Source: Dromiciops gliroides (taxonomy: Eukaryota; Chordata; Mammalia; Microbiotheria; Microbiotheriidae). From it: 64,000 bases of DNA. Where the stretch lies: assembly GCF_019393635.1 (NCBI RefSeq), contig NC_057861.1:543130211-543194210 (forward strand), in the 5' to 3' direction. This document shows positions 11,291 through 23,235 of the stretch, in pieces. The stretch's first letter is position 1; every line of letters starts with the position of its first letter. Made by a program: the position numbers and the translations under genes. The notes under the pieces were generated by a model. That model was given only the letters and a program-made list of their open reading frames with translations, had not been told where the DNA came from and did no database searches.

Positions 11291-11904
11291 CAAAATATTA
11301 AAGAAGCATTTTTTTTCATGGTAGCAAAAAATGAAACAAAGGAGATGCCTGTCAGTTGGGGAATAGCTAAACAAATTGTGGTATGTGGATGTAATGTAGT
11401 ACAGTTGTCCCTTCCACAATGTGACTCTCCCCTTGGGTCGCCATAAGAAGATGGAATGTTTTGGAAGTTTTACAGAACTGCAGATGACACATGAAGGTCA
11501 GCAGACAACACAGAGCCTATGACCAAATACTTAACCCAAATTTAAAAATAAGTTACTGTAAACACCCCACAAAAAGAAAGAAAACAATCAGACTTCTCTG
11601 GTATAAAGGGAGGGCCAAAAAATGTTACCAAGATTTTCTGGATTGGGGGGGGGGTCCACACCTCTAACCCCTTTCCACATCAGAAGGGATAATTATATTA
11701 TTATGCCACAAAAAAATGAACATGATAAATACGCATGTAAAAAGTCTTACATGAACTTATGCAAAGTGAAATAGAACACAATTACTCATTAAAAAAAAAA
11801 CAACCCAACTTCAAAAACAAAGTGAAACAGAGACAGGAAAACAATATACACCATGATTACAGCAATGTAAATGAAAAGAACCACTTACAAAATAATCAAA
11901 ACTA
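11290..11904 (+). mobile_element. L1 3' fragment split by a Tigger-like MITE
   Basis: 'gatgcctgtcagttggggaa', 'gtatgtggatgtaatgtagt' and, after the inserted MITE, 'cttacatgaacttatgcaaa' are L1 ORF2-end and 3' UTR sequence. Confidence 0.72.
11402..11695. mobile_element. Tigger/pogo-like non-autonomous DNA transposon
   Basis: The left end CAGTTGTCCCTTCCACA and the right end GTGG-type inverted sequence (reverse complement TAATTATCCCTTCTGATGTG) form imperfect terminal repeats. TA duplications lie at 11400..11401 and 11696..11697. The 294-bp element cleanly splits an L1 sequence, has no coding capacity, and its CAGTTGTCCC end resembles Tigger/MER2-type elements. Confidence 0.65.
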
Positions 11905-12070
11905 GGGGCAGCTGGGGCATCTAGGTGGCACAGTAGATAGAGCACTGGTCCTGGAGTCAGGAGTACCTGAGTTCAAATCCGGCCTCAGACACTTAACACT
12001 TACTAGCTGTGTGACCCTGGGCAAGTCACTTAACCCCAATTGCCTCACTAAAAAAAACAAAACAAAAACA
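11905..12070 (+). mobile_element. WSINE1-type SINE (first of a tandem pair)
   Basis: Sense copy with a small duplication in its head (ggggcagctggggcatctag). It ends in an A/C-rich tail and is followed after seven bases by a second copy. Confidence 0.88.
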
Positions 12071-12077
12071 AAAACTA

Positions 12078-12224
12078 GGGGCAGCTAGGTGGCACAGTGG
12101 ATAGAACACCGGCCCTGGATTCAGGAGGACCTGAGTTCAAATCCGGCCTCAGACACTTAATAACTTACTAGCTGTGTGACCCTGGGCAAGCCACTTAACC
12201 TCAATTGCCTCACCAAAAAAAAAG
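12078..12224 (+). mobile_element. WSINE1-type SINE (second of a tandem pair)
   Basis: Sense copy starting after aaaaacta, the same flank that precedes the first copy (caaaacta at 11897..11904). This suggests insertion at the duplicated target or tail of its neighbour. Confidence 0.88.
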
Positions 12225-12689
12225 GGGGGGATCTCTCTGGAAAGGGGAGGGAAAAGAATACAGGGGAAATACTGGATGATGTAAAAATAAAAGATGTCAA
12301 TTTTTCTTTAAAACAAAACCAACATTCATACCTTCAGTCCTAAATTAATAATAATTTTTTAAAAGCTTCAAAGTCTTCCTTTACCTTTTCTTCCTCCCCA
12401 GTCCTTAACTCTATGACACCCCCACCATTTATCTTCTCAGCTTCTGCTTCTTAATTACTAAATGGAGGATTCAGTACCACACAATCTTTCCAATTGTGTC
12501 TACTATGGATCCATGTTATCTGATCAACAGAGCCCTTGTTACTTGAAGGCAGTTTTTATTTTTCCCTGATTAAGTATAATATTTTTTATGTCCTGAGTAG
12601 TCTTACCTCTCCCACTCCATTTCTCAAGCCTCTTTATATTGCCACCTGCCCAGATCTTTCCTCCTTTGCTCTACTATCTATTGGTTTTT
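12225..12689. other. Intron sequence with probable L1/L2 remnants
   Basis: The first 90 bases look like an L1 tail ('aaaggggagggaaaagaata', 'ggatgatgtaaaaataaaag'). The pyrimidine-rich remainder may be old L2. No exon is seen. Confidence 0.35.
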
Positions 12690-12842
12690 GTCCTTTCTTT
12701 TTTTTTTCTTTTTGCAAGACAATGGGGGTTGTGACTTGCCCAGGGTCACAAAGCTAGTAAGTGACAAGTGTCTGAAGTGGGATTTGAACTCAGGTCCTCC
12801 TGACTCCAGAGTGGGTGGTCTATCCAGGGCACCACTTAGCCT
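12690..12842 (-). mobile_element. Diverged WSINE1/MIR-like SINE
   Basis: Antisense copy with 'gacttgcccagggtcacaaa', 'tttgaactcaggtcctcctg' and a changed head. It is older than its neighbours. Confidence 0.7.
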
Positions 12843-12861
12843 TTCCTGTCTTTTGTGGGTT

Positions 12862-13025
12862 TTTGTTTTTTTTGTTTTGTTTTGTTTTGAGTGAGGCAAT
12901 TGGGGTTAAGTGACTTGCCCAGGGTCACACAGCTAGTAAGTGTTAAGTGTCTGAGGCCAGATTTGAACTCAGGTACTCCTGAATCCAGGGCTGGTGCTCC
13001 ATCCACTGCACCACCTAGCTGCCCC
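12862..13025 (-). mobile_element. WSINE1-type SINE
   Basis: Full antisense copy from a T/G-rich tail to gctgcccc. It abuts an 'aagaggac' element. Confidence 0.9.
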
Positions 13026-13310
13026 TGTCCTTTGTTTTTGAAGAGGACTAATAATGTCATAGCTTGATATCTTAACTTGCTTATCAATTGGATTTAAGTA
13101 GGCGGAGCTGCATAAAGTCGGATGGGGCAGACATCCACCTAACTCACCACCAGGTTTGAGGCCTGTTGGTTACTCTCAACCTGGTTTAGCCCATCTGCCA
13201 AGACAGTTTTACTGGGGGTGTGGCCACCGTGCATGCTTCTTGGAGGCACAGGTGAGATTTGGGTGAAGGTGGATACCAAAGGTTGTTGAGCAGCCCTGAA
13301 AAGGGTTCAG
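13026..13310 (-). mobile_element. Element sharing the 'aagaggac' 3' end
   Basis: It starts 'tgtcctttgtttttgaagag' like the SINE at 9771..10035. It then continues into unrelated sequence ('ggcggagctgcataaagtcg', 'tactgggggtgtggccaccg'). It may be the partner LINE or another SINE using the same tail. Confidence 0.4.
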
Positions 13311-13560
13311 CAATGCTAGTCTGAAGTAGAGTACCAGGCCTGAAATGAGGAAGACTCTTCACGAATTCAAAACTGGCCTCAAACACTTACTAACTGTGTG
13401 ACTCTTGGCAAGTCACATAACCCAGTAAGACCCAGTTCCTCATCTATAATATGAGCTAGAGAAGGAAATGGAAAACCACTCCAGTATCTTTGCCAAGAAA
13501 ACCCTAAATGGGGTCACAAAGAGTCAGATACAACTGAAAGAACTTAACAGATCTACTATC
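13311..13560 (+). mobile_element. MAR1-type SINE with RTE (BovB-like) tail
   Basis: A tRNA-like head is followed by 'tgagctagagaaggaaatgg', 'accactccagtatctttgcc' and 'ggggtcacaaagagtcagat' then 'acaactga'. This end is shared with RTE/BovB LINEs (compare 'agagtcggacacgactga'). Confidence 0.75.
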
Positions 13561-13569
13561 CAAGGAAGA

Positions 13570-15385
13570 GGCAAGCCCTCCTTCTTATCTAATTATCTTT
13601 TTACCTTTGACAGCATTCTCTCCTGTCTATTCCCAGAACTTACAAGTTTTCATTTTTCCCTTCGTTGATCTCTCCCTAGCTCTTAGCTCCTCCATTTCTC
13701 CACTTGTAAAGATGCTCATCTCCCCTATGCTTAAGGAGGGGGGGGGGGGCGCCGCGGAAACCATTCCCTTGATACTATCAACCTCTCAAACTGTCCTACT
13801 TTTTCCCTCCTCCCTTTTACTATGAAGTTCCTGGAAAGAGTTGTCTATCCTCACCATCCATTCATTTCTCAAGCCCTTAAATCTGGCTTTTGATCCCACA
13901 GCTTTACTGGAACCATTCTCTCCAACTTTACCAAAGATAACTACTAATTTTTTTCTTAGTCTTCATCCTTTTTAATCTCTTTGAAAATTGTGACACTGAC
14001 TACTATACCTGGCTCCTAAATACTCTCCTAGGTTTGTTTCCTTGAGGCTGCACTCTCATTTTCTTCCTATCTGTGACCATTCCCTCTTTTGTTTTTTTGG
14101 TGAGGCAATTGGGGTTAAGTGACTTGCCCAGGGTAACACAGCTAGTAAGTGTCAAGTGTCTGAAGCCAAATTTGAACTCAGGTCCTCCTGAATCCAGGGC
14201 CGGTGTTTTATCCACTACACCACCTAGCTGCTCCAGTGACCATTCCTTCTTAAATCACCTTTCCTAGATTATCATCCAATTTTTCACACACACCCCAAAA
14301 ACATGGGTGTCCCTTCAGGCTCAATCCTAGAAGACTTCTTTTGTCTTCCTTGGTAATCTCATCGGCAACCCTGGATTCAATTATCAACTTTATATAGTTG
14401 ACTCCCAAATCCAGCATATTACCAGAATTCTTTCCAAAACTGTCATTTATTGACAGTTGCCTATTATATCTCTTCTTTGATGTTGTATCAGCATTTCAAA
14501 GTTAACATTTCCAAAGATGAAAATAACCTTTCCCCCTACTCCAAACTATCATTTCTGGGGAGGGTACAACTGTCCTCTCATTTGCCCTCAATTCTTGATT
14601 CCCTATTCAATCAGTTGCCAAATCCTGTTGATTCAATCTCCATAACTACTGCATCTTTTCCCCTTCTCTTTACTGTCCACGTGACCACTGCTCTAGTTCA
14701 TGACTTATCACCCCTCACCTAAACTATCATAATATTGTCCTCAGAGGTCCCCCTGCTTCCAGTCTTTTCCCCTCCAATCTATCATCTCTACAAAGGCACC
14801 AAAATAATGTACTTAATACACAGGCCTGGCCATGTCACTCATCTGTTCAAAAACGCTTAGTGGTCGCTTCACAGCCTCTAGAATGCCACCCATCTATTTA
14901 AGGCCCTCCATAATCTGGTTGTAGCCTATTTCATGACACACCCCTTCATATGCTAGTATGAACTGTAGAGGCTCAAAACTCAGCATTTTTCACTTCTTGC
15001 ACGTGTACATTCATACAAGCTATTCCCCATGCCTGGACTATACTCCTTCCTCAATCCTACTTCTCAAATCTTTGGTTTTCGTCAAGGCTCAGTTTAGGTA
15101 GATACTTCCTCTGTGAATCCTTTCCTGATGTCCCCAATTGTTAGAATTCTCTCCTTCTTCACTAGACTTGGGTCTTTCTCAAATCTCACTGTGATTCCTA
15201 TTGTGTAATACTGGGCAAGTCACCTAACTTCACTATTTCCTCCTTGATAGATTATATGGCCTCTAAGGAGTCTTCCAGCTCAAAACCTCTGGTTCTGACA
15301 GGGATTACATCAGTGTTCTGCTTTGTATCCCTAGTGCTTATCAGAATGCCTTACATGTTAAGAAGTACTTAAATATTCATTTTAT
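13570..15385 (+). mobile_element. L2 LINE, decayed ORF2 and 3' end
   Basis: 'gttcctggaaagagttgtct', 'tctcaagcccttaaatctgg', 'gggtgtcccttcaggctcaa' (GVPxGS-like reverse-transcriptase motif), 'caaaaacgcttagtggtcgc', 'tccccatgcctggactatac' and 'gtcaaggctcagtttaggta' occur in L2 order. It has many stops and is broken by the SINE at 14084..14235. A G-run lies near 13739-13749. Confidence 0.75.
14084..14235 (-). mobile_element. WSINE1-type SINE inserted in L2
   Basis: Full antisense copy. Duplications gtgaccattcc lie at 14073..14083 and 14236..14246. Confidence 0.93.
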
Positions 15386-15479
15386 TTTATTCATATGCTA
15401 TGATGATTTACTAATATAAACTCAAAACATAATTGGTGACATGATGATTGGTTAACACTTAAGCCAACAATTTATGGCC

Positions 15480-15660
15480 ATTTAAAGTCCTTCTGAATAT
15501 TTGGCTCTGGCCTACCTTTGCAGAATTATTTAATGTTACTTTCTTCACAAACAAAGCTGGTCTACTTGCTGTTGCCCAAACTCAGCATTTCACCTTTCAC
15601 CTCCAAATGTGTGCTGAGGCTGTATCCCATGCCTGGAATGCACTCACTCTCCCCTTACCT
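15480..15660 (+). mobile_element. L2 3' fragment
   Basis: 'ctggtctacttgctgttgcc', 'ccatgcctggaatgcactca' and related phrases are the L2 3'-terminal region. It is cut by the SINE that follows. Confidence 0.65.
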
Positions 15661-15807
15661 TTATTTATTTATTTTTTTAGTGAGGCAATTGGGGTTAAGT
15701 GACTTGCCCAGGGTCACACAGCTAGTAAGGGTCTGAGGTCACATTTGAACTCAGGTCCTCCTGACTCCAGAGCTGGAGCTCTATCCACTGCACCACCTAG
15801 CCACCCC
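15661..15807 (-). mobile_element. WSINE1-type SINE
   Basis: Antisense copy with a TTTA-rich tail and a small deletion in the core. Confidence 0.9.
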
Positions 15808-15811
15808 TAGT

Positions 15812-16060
15812 TCAATTAAATTTAATAAAGATATATTGAGAGCCTACTATATGCAAGACAAAGGAAAAAGAAAAAAAGTCCTGTCAAGGAACTTATACTC
15901 TACTGGTGAATGCAACTTATAAACTATTAGGTTAAAAACAATATAATATGAGTAGAGAAAGAATACTAATAATTTAAGGGAGATCAGGAAAAGCTTCCTA
16001 TAGGAGATGGTGTCTGAGCTGAACTTTGAAAGAAGCTAAACATGCCAAAAAATAAAGGTA
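15812..16060 (+). repeat. Old interspersed repeat, 'tattgagagcctactatatgc' family
   Basis: It begins like the others at 36925, 48310 and 56260: 'gagcctactatatgc', 'caaggaacttatactctact' and 'aaagcttcctataggagatg'. I cannot assign the class. Confidence 0.5.
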
Positions 16061-16065
16061 AGGGG

Positions 16066-16224
16066 GGGGCAGCTAGGTAGTTTAGTGGATAAAGCACCAG
16101 CCCTGGAGTCAGGAGTACCTGAGTTCAAATCCAGCCTCAGACACTTAACACTTACTTAGCTGTGTGACCCTGGGCAAGTCACTTAATTCTGCCTCTCCCC
16201 ACCCCCCAAATAAAATTAAAAAGT
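16066..16224 (+). mobile_element. WSINE1-type SINE
   Basis: Full sense copy with a head change (aggtagtttagtgg) and an A-rich tail. Confidence 0.88.
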
Positions 16225-16380
16225 TAATTGAACCAAAAAACAGGTTTCTAATTGGTAAGACATTCTGTCATATCAAGAAGAAACCAAAATGAAAAAAGAA
16301 TGACAAACATTTACATATTGTTTTTCCAATGGTCACATTAATTTTTAAGATTCACAGATAAGTATAAAAGTAGGTACTTC

Positions 16381-16528
16381 GGGGGCAGTTAGGTGGTGCA
16401 GTGGATAGAGCATCAACCCTGGATTCAGGAGGACCTGAGTTCAAATCCGGCCTCAGATACTTGACACTTACTAGCTGTGACCCTGGGCAAGTCACTTAAC
16501 CTTCATTGCCCCGCCCTCCCCGCCCAAA
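16381..16528 (+). mobile_element. WSINE1-type SINE
   Basis: Full sense copy. Duplications aaaagtaggtacttc lie at 16366..16380 and 16529..16543. Confidence 0.94.
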
Positions 16529-16544
16529 AAAAGTAGGTACTTCT

Positions 16545-17788
16545 ATGAACTAAGGATTTAAAAAAAATAATATCAAAGATCTTCATCACCACAAATAGGT
16601 TGCCATTTTTCTGTCCACTTATATATGGTATGTCTAAAATCCAAACTAAGCCTAATCTGAATTTAGCTACAGGTCACCATAACTGGCATTAGCCAATGGT
16701 GACCATCACCCAGGTATGTTTACCAAAAAAAGTTCTAATTCAAGAAGTAAGCATTCCTACAAACTTGTATTTATGACAGGGGGAAACTGATGGGAGAGAA
16801 GTAAATGAGAGAATATATGATGTTTGCCCAAATAACAAACAAAAGTTTTTGAAATATAAATTTTGCTCAACTGAGACAGTTTAATGTGATTTTTAATTAA
16901 GTGTGATGCAGTTGATAAGCCACAGTCAGTTACTTAACCAGCTGCCTTTTAGTAAACAGTTATTCTCACCCTGTTAAGGGAAGAGTATATTTAAATTTTT
17001 TTTTTCTTTTTGCTCCCTTGCTTTTAGAAATACAGCTGAAAGTAAATGTGACTGCCTTTTCCCCATAAGTAACCTATTCAGTTAGTGATGTTTTGGTTTC
17101 TTTTAGAGTCCGTCAAATAGAAATTAAAAATTTGTCAAATATAAATAAAAACCAAAAATAATTTATCCCTAGCTGGCTTCTTCTGGACTACACAATAATG
17201 CCAGTAACATCTCAACCTTAGAAGTAATAACCTGACTGATAATTTCATAACAGAATGCCAACAGTTTAAAGGAAATATGATTTGAAACTCCATACTGACG
17301 TTAATTGAATTCACCTCCAGATACCAAATTTTGGTAAAGTACAATTTAAAAACCAAGGACACACATTGTGGATTTAACAAGTTCATATTCTTTTTCAAGG
17401 ATTTTTCAGGTCCTTTTACTACTTCCACTATCTTTCATTCCCTACAAAGTTTTTCTATCCAGCAACTAATTGCTATCCAGTTTAGCAGTAAAGTGATGTC
17501 AAACCAAATTAAAATCTCCAATTTAGCATTTAAAGTCACTAAGCTCCAACTTAGTTTTTAATGGCAGGCATATCAGAAAAGAGGTGCAAAATCTCTGATT
17601 TAAACTAATTTCATGTTTGAGATAATTTTTCTTTCTAAAATATATTATGCCACAGCTGGACTCAGGGAAGACCGAAATAGGATATATGCCATGAAGGCAA
17701 GGAAAGCAACTATCACCTTTGGTTTAAGTATCTCAGTTATCTGAGTACTCACTAACTACAAGGAACTGATTCAAGAATAAAGAGAAAT
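16545..17788. other. Unassigned intron sequence
   Basis: No exon or element is firmly recognised. A minus-strand frame at 17135..17428 lacks motifs and proper splice sites. Confidence 0.3.
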
Positions 17789-17941
17789 GGGGCAGCTAGG
17801 TGGCACAGTGGATAGAGCACCGGCCCTGGAGTCAGGAGTACCTGAGTTCAAATCAGGCCTTAGACACTTGACACTTACTAGCTGTGTGACCCTGGGCAAG
17901 TCACTTAACCCCAATTGCCCCCCCCCCCGCCCCACACACAA
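17789..17941 (+). mobile_element. WSINE1-type SINE
   Basis: Full sense copy. Duplications aagaataaagagaaat lie at 17773..17788 and 17942..17957. Confidence 0.94.
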
Positions 17942-18249
17942 AAGAATAAAGAGAAATATACCAAGTTGCCACCTTCAGGAGCTTCAATTCAGGGAATAAG
18001 ACAAGTAAAATGAGAAGATAAAATAAAAAGTGTCAGAGAGTAATCAGTGTAAGTTGTAAGAAGAGAAAATAAGGACCATAAAAATTCAAAATCAAGATCA
18101 TTTCCAGCAGGCCTGGTAAGAACATTCATGGAGAATGAGATATGGGCTAGGTAAGATTTGGATAGGTAGGGAGAACAGTAGAAAGAAGCATTTCAAACCT
18201 GAAAAGCATTTTTATTTCAAATATTATTTTGCAATTTGTTATTGCAAAT

Positions 18250-18316
18250 ATACAGGGTATCCCTGTATCTTAAGCTATTTAAGCTTAAAACTGCACTAAG
18301 ATTTTTGGCCATTCTA
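18250..18316. mobile_element. Mariner MITE remnant
   Basis: 'tacagggtatccctgtatct', 'ttaagctatttaagcttaaa' and 'actgcactaagatttttggc' form a partly palindromic unit. It resembles a short mariner element with TACAGGGTGTCC-type ends. The right end is lost. Confidence 0.5.
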
Positions 18317-18559
18317 CACTTCAAGCTTCATCTTAAGTTCCTCCTCTCCATGGTGAATCGTAACTTCCTGTTTGTTGTTTACAGTACATTTAATGGCACT
18401 TAATTGTAATCTACATTGCACTGCTTTCCAATATATTCAAATATCTAAGTACTGTCTCTCCAGCTAAATTATGAGGACAGGAACTACTATATCATGCTAG
18501 CACACAACACAAAATATCTTAGGGCCTAACAAGTTTGGACTGAATGTGACATTAATGTT

Positions 18560-19290
18560 AAGTAGAGCTGCATATTCTTTGACAAAGTGAAAGTTGGGCA
18601 TACACCTCAAAGAGAACAAAGGAAGAAAGATTTATATCTAGAAAAATACTTATAGCAGCACTTTTGGGGGTAGGAGTGTGTGTGGGGGGAGGCAATGAGG
18701 GTTAAGTGACTTGCCCTGGGTCACACAGCTAGTAAGTATCAAGTGTCTGAGGCCGGATTTTAACTCAGGTGTTCCTGAATCCAGGGCCGGTACTTTATCC
18801 ACTGTGCCATCTAACTTCCCCCAGCCCTTTTTATTATAACAGAGAACTGGAAAATAAGAGAGTACTAATCAACTCAAAAATGGCTAACAAATTATTGTAT
18901 ATGAATGTAAATGAATGCTATTTATTGTGCTGTAAGAAATTATGAAAAGGACGGTTTCAGAGAAATCAAAGACGACTTGCATGAAATGATGTAGAGTGAA
19001 ATAAGAATAATTTCTATATAGCTAATCTAGTTGGAGACAAGACAGACACATGAGAAGAATTTATACAATGATTACAACATCATAAAGGAAAACGATTGTA
19101 AAAGGTTCAGTAACTAATCAATAGAATGACCAGCCATGACTCCAGAAGACTGATGAGGGTAATGTGTGGATTTATTTTGCTTTAATATGATCATTTATTA
19201 CAGGGGTAAGCAGGGAGCTAGTGGCAGTGACACACACAAAAAAAATGTCAATGAAAAAAAATTTTAAATGCATAAAAGGGAAAAGAAGGA
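18560..19290 (+). mobile_element. L1 3' fragment split by a SINE
   Basis: 'ttatagcagcacttttgg' before and 'tgtgctgtaagaaattatga', 'gcatgaaatgatgtagagtg' after the SINE are L1 ORF2-end and 3' UTR phrases. Confidence 0.7.
18665..18821 (-). mobile_element. WSINE1-type SINE
   Basis: Antisense copy inside L1, from a G/T-rich tail to ccatctaacttcccc. Confidence 0.88.
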
Positions 19291-20000
19291 AGTTCAGAGA
19301 GAGATACAGAAAAGTAGGACAGCTTTGGAACTAATACTTTGAATTTATTATACACTTTTAAAAAACCAAACTGTAAATAATAAACATTGTTTTATATACA
19401 ATTATCTTTTTCTGCCCTTACTTGTATATGGAAATGTTCATGTTGGTCAAAGTTGGTCAAGTTCATGATAAATAAAATTGGCATTAAAATCTTGAAAAAA
19501 AATGTTTTAATTGGGCAGTGTTCTAAAATTGTGTATCATAACAGTGTATTTACAGATCCCACAAGAACTTTCAAGAAAATATGATGAAATAGCCTCAAAT
19601 TTCCTGAGAATGAGAATTCTCTCAACTATCTCCTGAGGATTTCAGACTTGGTCGAGAAACCCTAACATCCTGCTTACGAGTACAAGCTGTATGTATTTTT
19701 TGGTAGAGTACAAATATGAAATCCTAATTTTATGAGAAGGCATTTCACCGGGATAAGGCAGAAAATGGGAAAGCAAATCACAGGACAAAAGCTTGTGACA
19801 TCAACAAGAATGCTCTAGGAGGATATATCTTCTGAAGATATGCTTTAAATAAGTAGGAAATTTCTGATATTTTAATCATCCACAGAACTTCCTGATCTTG
19901 CAAGCTTCTCCACACTGTAGGGTACATGATCTTCTTATGAATCATCCTAGATGTGATTAACTGCCATGTTCTGATGCACAGATGTGTCATCATTTATCCC
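19290..20000. other. Unassigned intron sequence
   Basis: A minus-strand frame at 19778..19993 shows no family motif. No repeat is recognised. Confidence 0.3.
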
Positions 20001-21054
20001 AATATACAACTTCATAATTGAATCTTTTCTTTAAAAGACTTTAGAGAAAAAACTGACAGCAAGTCACTTAACTTCTGTAGTGTCACAGGAAATGCTCAGA
20101 CTTGAAAGTCACAGAGCAAGTCAAAAAAAGGGGGGGGAAAAAGAGAATGGAAGCTTATTTTCCCAATGGGAAGTAAAATGTAAAAGGACAGTGAATTTTA
20201 TATAATAAGCTCAGTTTTAGGTTATATATACTCCAAACTACTAGTTTTCTGAAAAAAATTTTTCCACATATGATTTTAATATCGAAGTGGCATTAGTGTC
20301 ACTTAACAATTATAGGAAGAACTTTCAAAATAAGATGTTTGTGGATTATGAAGATCTTGAGTCATTCATTTTTTGTTTAATTAAATGATGAATGGGTCTC
20401 ATCCCAATTTCCACAGTAGCACAGAATGGAAATTAGAAGAAACTAGAGTTGATTCAACAAGAATTATTTTCAAGCTCTAAGCAGTACTCATAAGTTACTA
20501 AGAAGTGAATCACTTTCAACCTAAACATTTTGTTTTCCAAATTTACACTATAAAAATTCTAAAACTATTTAAAAACAAAGCCCCATTAGAACCATAATGT
20601 ATAGAGTTGATAAACAATTAAAAAATCTTAACGAAAGCAATATTTGACATAAAGCTACATTTCAATCATTTTAACACACTCAAAGATGAGGATTTTGTAA
20701 AAGTTAGATAGTACATATTGTATGCCAATTTACTCTTCAAATGTTTCCAAGAAGCCCTCATAAAAGGCCACACATCTAAAGGGGGGAAAGTATTCCTAGA
20801 AATCCAGTGACCAATGGATGAATTAGTGTGGAATAGCACCCATTTTTGGTAGGAAAAAGATGTGTAGAAAAGGAAATTTAGTGAGGCAAACCAACTATGG
20901 AGATATATGAATGAGAGAAAAAATAGTAAAAACAAATACATTTCAGAAAAGATCTATATGCTAATGTAGAATATCAACATTTTACATTTAAATTGTTTTA
21001 TATTTTAATGATTCTCCATGCAAAAGAAACATACATAATATTTTTCCAACACAC

Positions 21055-21060
21055 TTTATT
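21055..21060 (-). promoter_or_regulatory. Candidate poly(A) signal for a long SMIM10L1 3' UTR
   Basis: AATAAA on the minus strand is followed by GTGTGTTGG and then TGTATGTTTCTTTTG, a plausible GU/U-rich downstream element. It lies about 6.1 kb past the start of SMIM10L1 exon 2, at the edge of a repeat-poor block. It could end an unspliced SMIM10L1 transcript that does not proceed to the ankyrin exons. Confidence 0.4.
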
Positions 21061-22715
21061 TTCCTTTTTAAAAAACACCTCAACAGAACTATCCATTGAC
21101 TTTGATTTAACAGTTACAATGTTACTGTAAGGTTTTATACATTACACTCAACAAAGTCCAATCCATATAAGGTAAATGCAGTTTTTGTTGTTATGAATTT
21201 GGATCTAAGAACACCAGAAAAAAAACAACACAAGGCCATCACTTAGGCAAATAAGCTGAAAACTGAATGCCTGGCTCCCTCTTGTGGCACAGATTAGCAT
21301 TATCACAAGTCCTTTATAGCATTCAGTATTGTGGAATGCACTATTGCAAAAAGGACTACATTTACATATGAACAATAAATCTTAAAGTTACTACAGAAAT
21401 AAACTGGCATTTCATTAAAAAATGTGTTAGATAAACTACTAAAAATCAATACAAAGTTGTAAACATCTTTTTGTGTAGACAAAAATCAACCTTAATTCAA
21501 TGTGGCTGCTTACGAGTGCTCTAAATGAACACGTAAAGTCTATACAAATTCACCAATTATGGCTTGTTCCAGTTGTTTGAGCTAAATAACCAACTTGAAT
21601 TTGGTGGGAGTAACAAGAAAAAAAAAACACTTCAGAATTTACAATGGTAACAATTAATGATAAAACTTGATAATCTCATGTGATTAAATATAACACAGGG
21701 TTTGGCTTTGACCCTAACAAAGAGTTACTAAAATCAAACAGCATGGGAAGAAAATCAGATTATATGCCTAGTACAATCCCTCCCTCCCCACAGAACTAAA
21801 AAAAAAAAACCAAAGAAAACCCACCAAACAACAAACTTGACATTAAGCAAGAATATTTGACAAAAGAAATCTTATTTTCATGCTAAGAGGTGGATTAAAA
21901 AAGATATCCAAATATGAAAAAGCCAAGGACGCTTCCTCTTTTACCAATGAAGAAAAAGTCTACTGAAGAGGATTTTTAAAAAATATGTATCCTTTATACA
22001 TTTGATAAAGAGTATTACCACATGAAGGATATTCACTCAGTATTATTATACTAGGCATTTTTATCCCTATGGTTTCCCCTCCCATGACTCCTAAAGGACT
22101 CACATCAAAAAGAACAGCAATTGTATTAACTTTACTTCATCAGTGTTAGGGTTGACAGATTAAATTACTTTGGTCAACCTATGAAAAATAAAATTCAATC
22201 TATCCCTTCTGAGACAATTTATTTAAAAAATAAGTTGTGGTGGAATATTTATGACTTGAAGCAAATTATGACAAAATGAGCTCTGTTCCTGATAGAGATA
22301 TCCTTCCAGAATTCTTTGACTGAGCTATAAAATAAGATTGAACCTTTTCTGATTAAAAAAAAAATTCTTTACTATAATGACACTGGGAAAAGGAGCTGAT
22401 TTCAAAGGAACCTCCAAGTGTGGTTGTAACATTGTATACTGAAAAAGCATCAGATTCTAAAGTATTCAGTCACCAGACCATAATTTTGGAAAATTGGCAA
22501 AAAATGTAAAGAAATTCCATTATGAGCTCTGCTGCTTGAATGGACATCAGAAATACAACAGTTTAAATAACATACTCCTCAAAAAATTCTATAAAAGATG
22601 AAAACTTTTTATTCCAGTTGTAATTTCTGCTGCCTTTTTTATTTTTACATAAATAATGACCTGAAACCAGTGAGCATGTGAGAGGCACCCACCAGTCACT
22701 TAGAATACAAAATCT

Positions 22716-22864
22716 GGGGCAGCTAGGTGGCGCAGTGGATAGAGCACCAGCCCTGGAGTCAGGAGTACCTGAGTTCAAATCTGGCCTCAGACACTTAACA
22801 CTTACTAGCTGTGTGACCCTGGGCAAGTTGCTTAACCCCAATTGCCTCACAAAAAAAAAAAAAA
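22716..22864 (+). mobile_element. WSINE1-type SINE
   Basis: Full sense copy. Duplications agaatacaaaatct lie at 22702..22715 and 22865..22878. It is the only SINE in the repeat-poor block. Confidence 0.94.
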
Positions 22865-23235
22865 AGAATACAAAATCTATTTATATTTTTAAAAATTATC
22901 CTTTTCTTGAACCATTCCCAGAAGATGACTGACATTGTTTTTAGTTCTTAATCCTTGCCAAAGTTAGCAAAAGCAAACATTCTGAAGGACAGCTACAAGT
23001 ATAGCAAACATTAAGTACCTATGATCTAGTAGGAATAAATCTTCTGAAGGTTTTATAAGGAATAAAACTATCAAAATAACCTGAGATTTTAAATGAAATA
23101 AGATCCTGAAAACACACGGACACTGTATAATTATATTTTAAATTTATTTTTAAAAGGAATGGTGCATCATTTTTGTAATCTCCCATATGATAAAGGGCAT
23201 ACTCTTAAAAGTCAGAACAAGGACAGTTTTCTTAC

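Noticed and set aside
13735-13760. G-run followed by gcgccgcgg, considered as a G-quadruplex or CpG promoter
   Set aside because: A single homopolymer without spaced G-tracts, lying within decayed L2 and without CpG-rich surroundings. It may be a sequencing artefact.
17135-17428. Minus-strand 97-residue frame considered as an extra ankyrin-gene exon
   Set aside because: No acceptor/donor pair with fitting phase encloses it, and it shows no ankyrin or other motif.
19778-19993. Minus-strand 71-residue frame, considered as a processed pseudogene
   Set aside because: No A-tail, duplications or recognisable parent protein.
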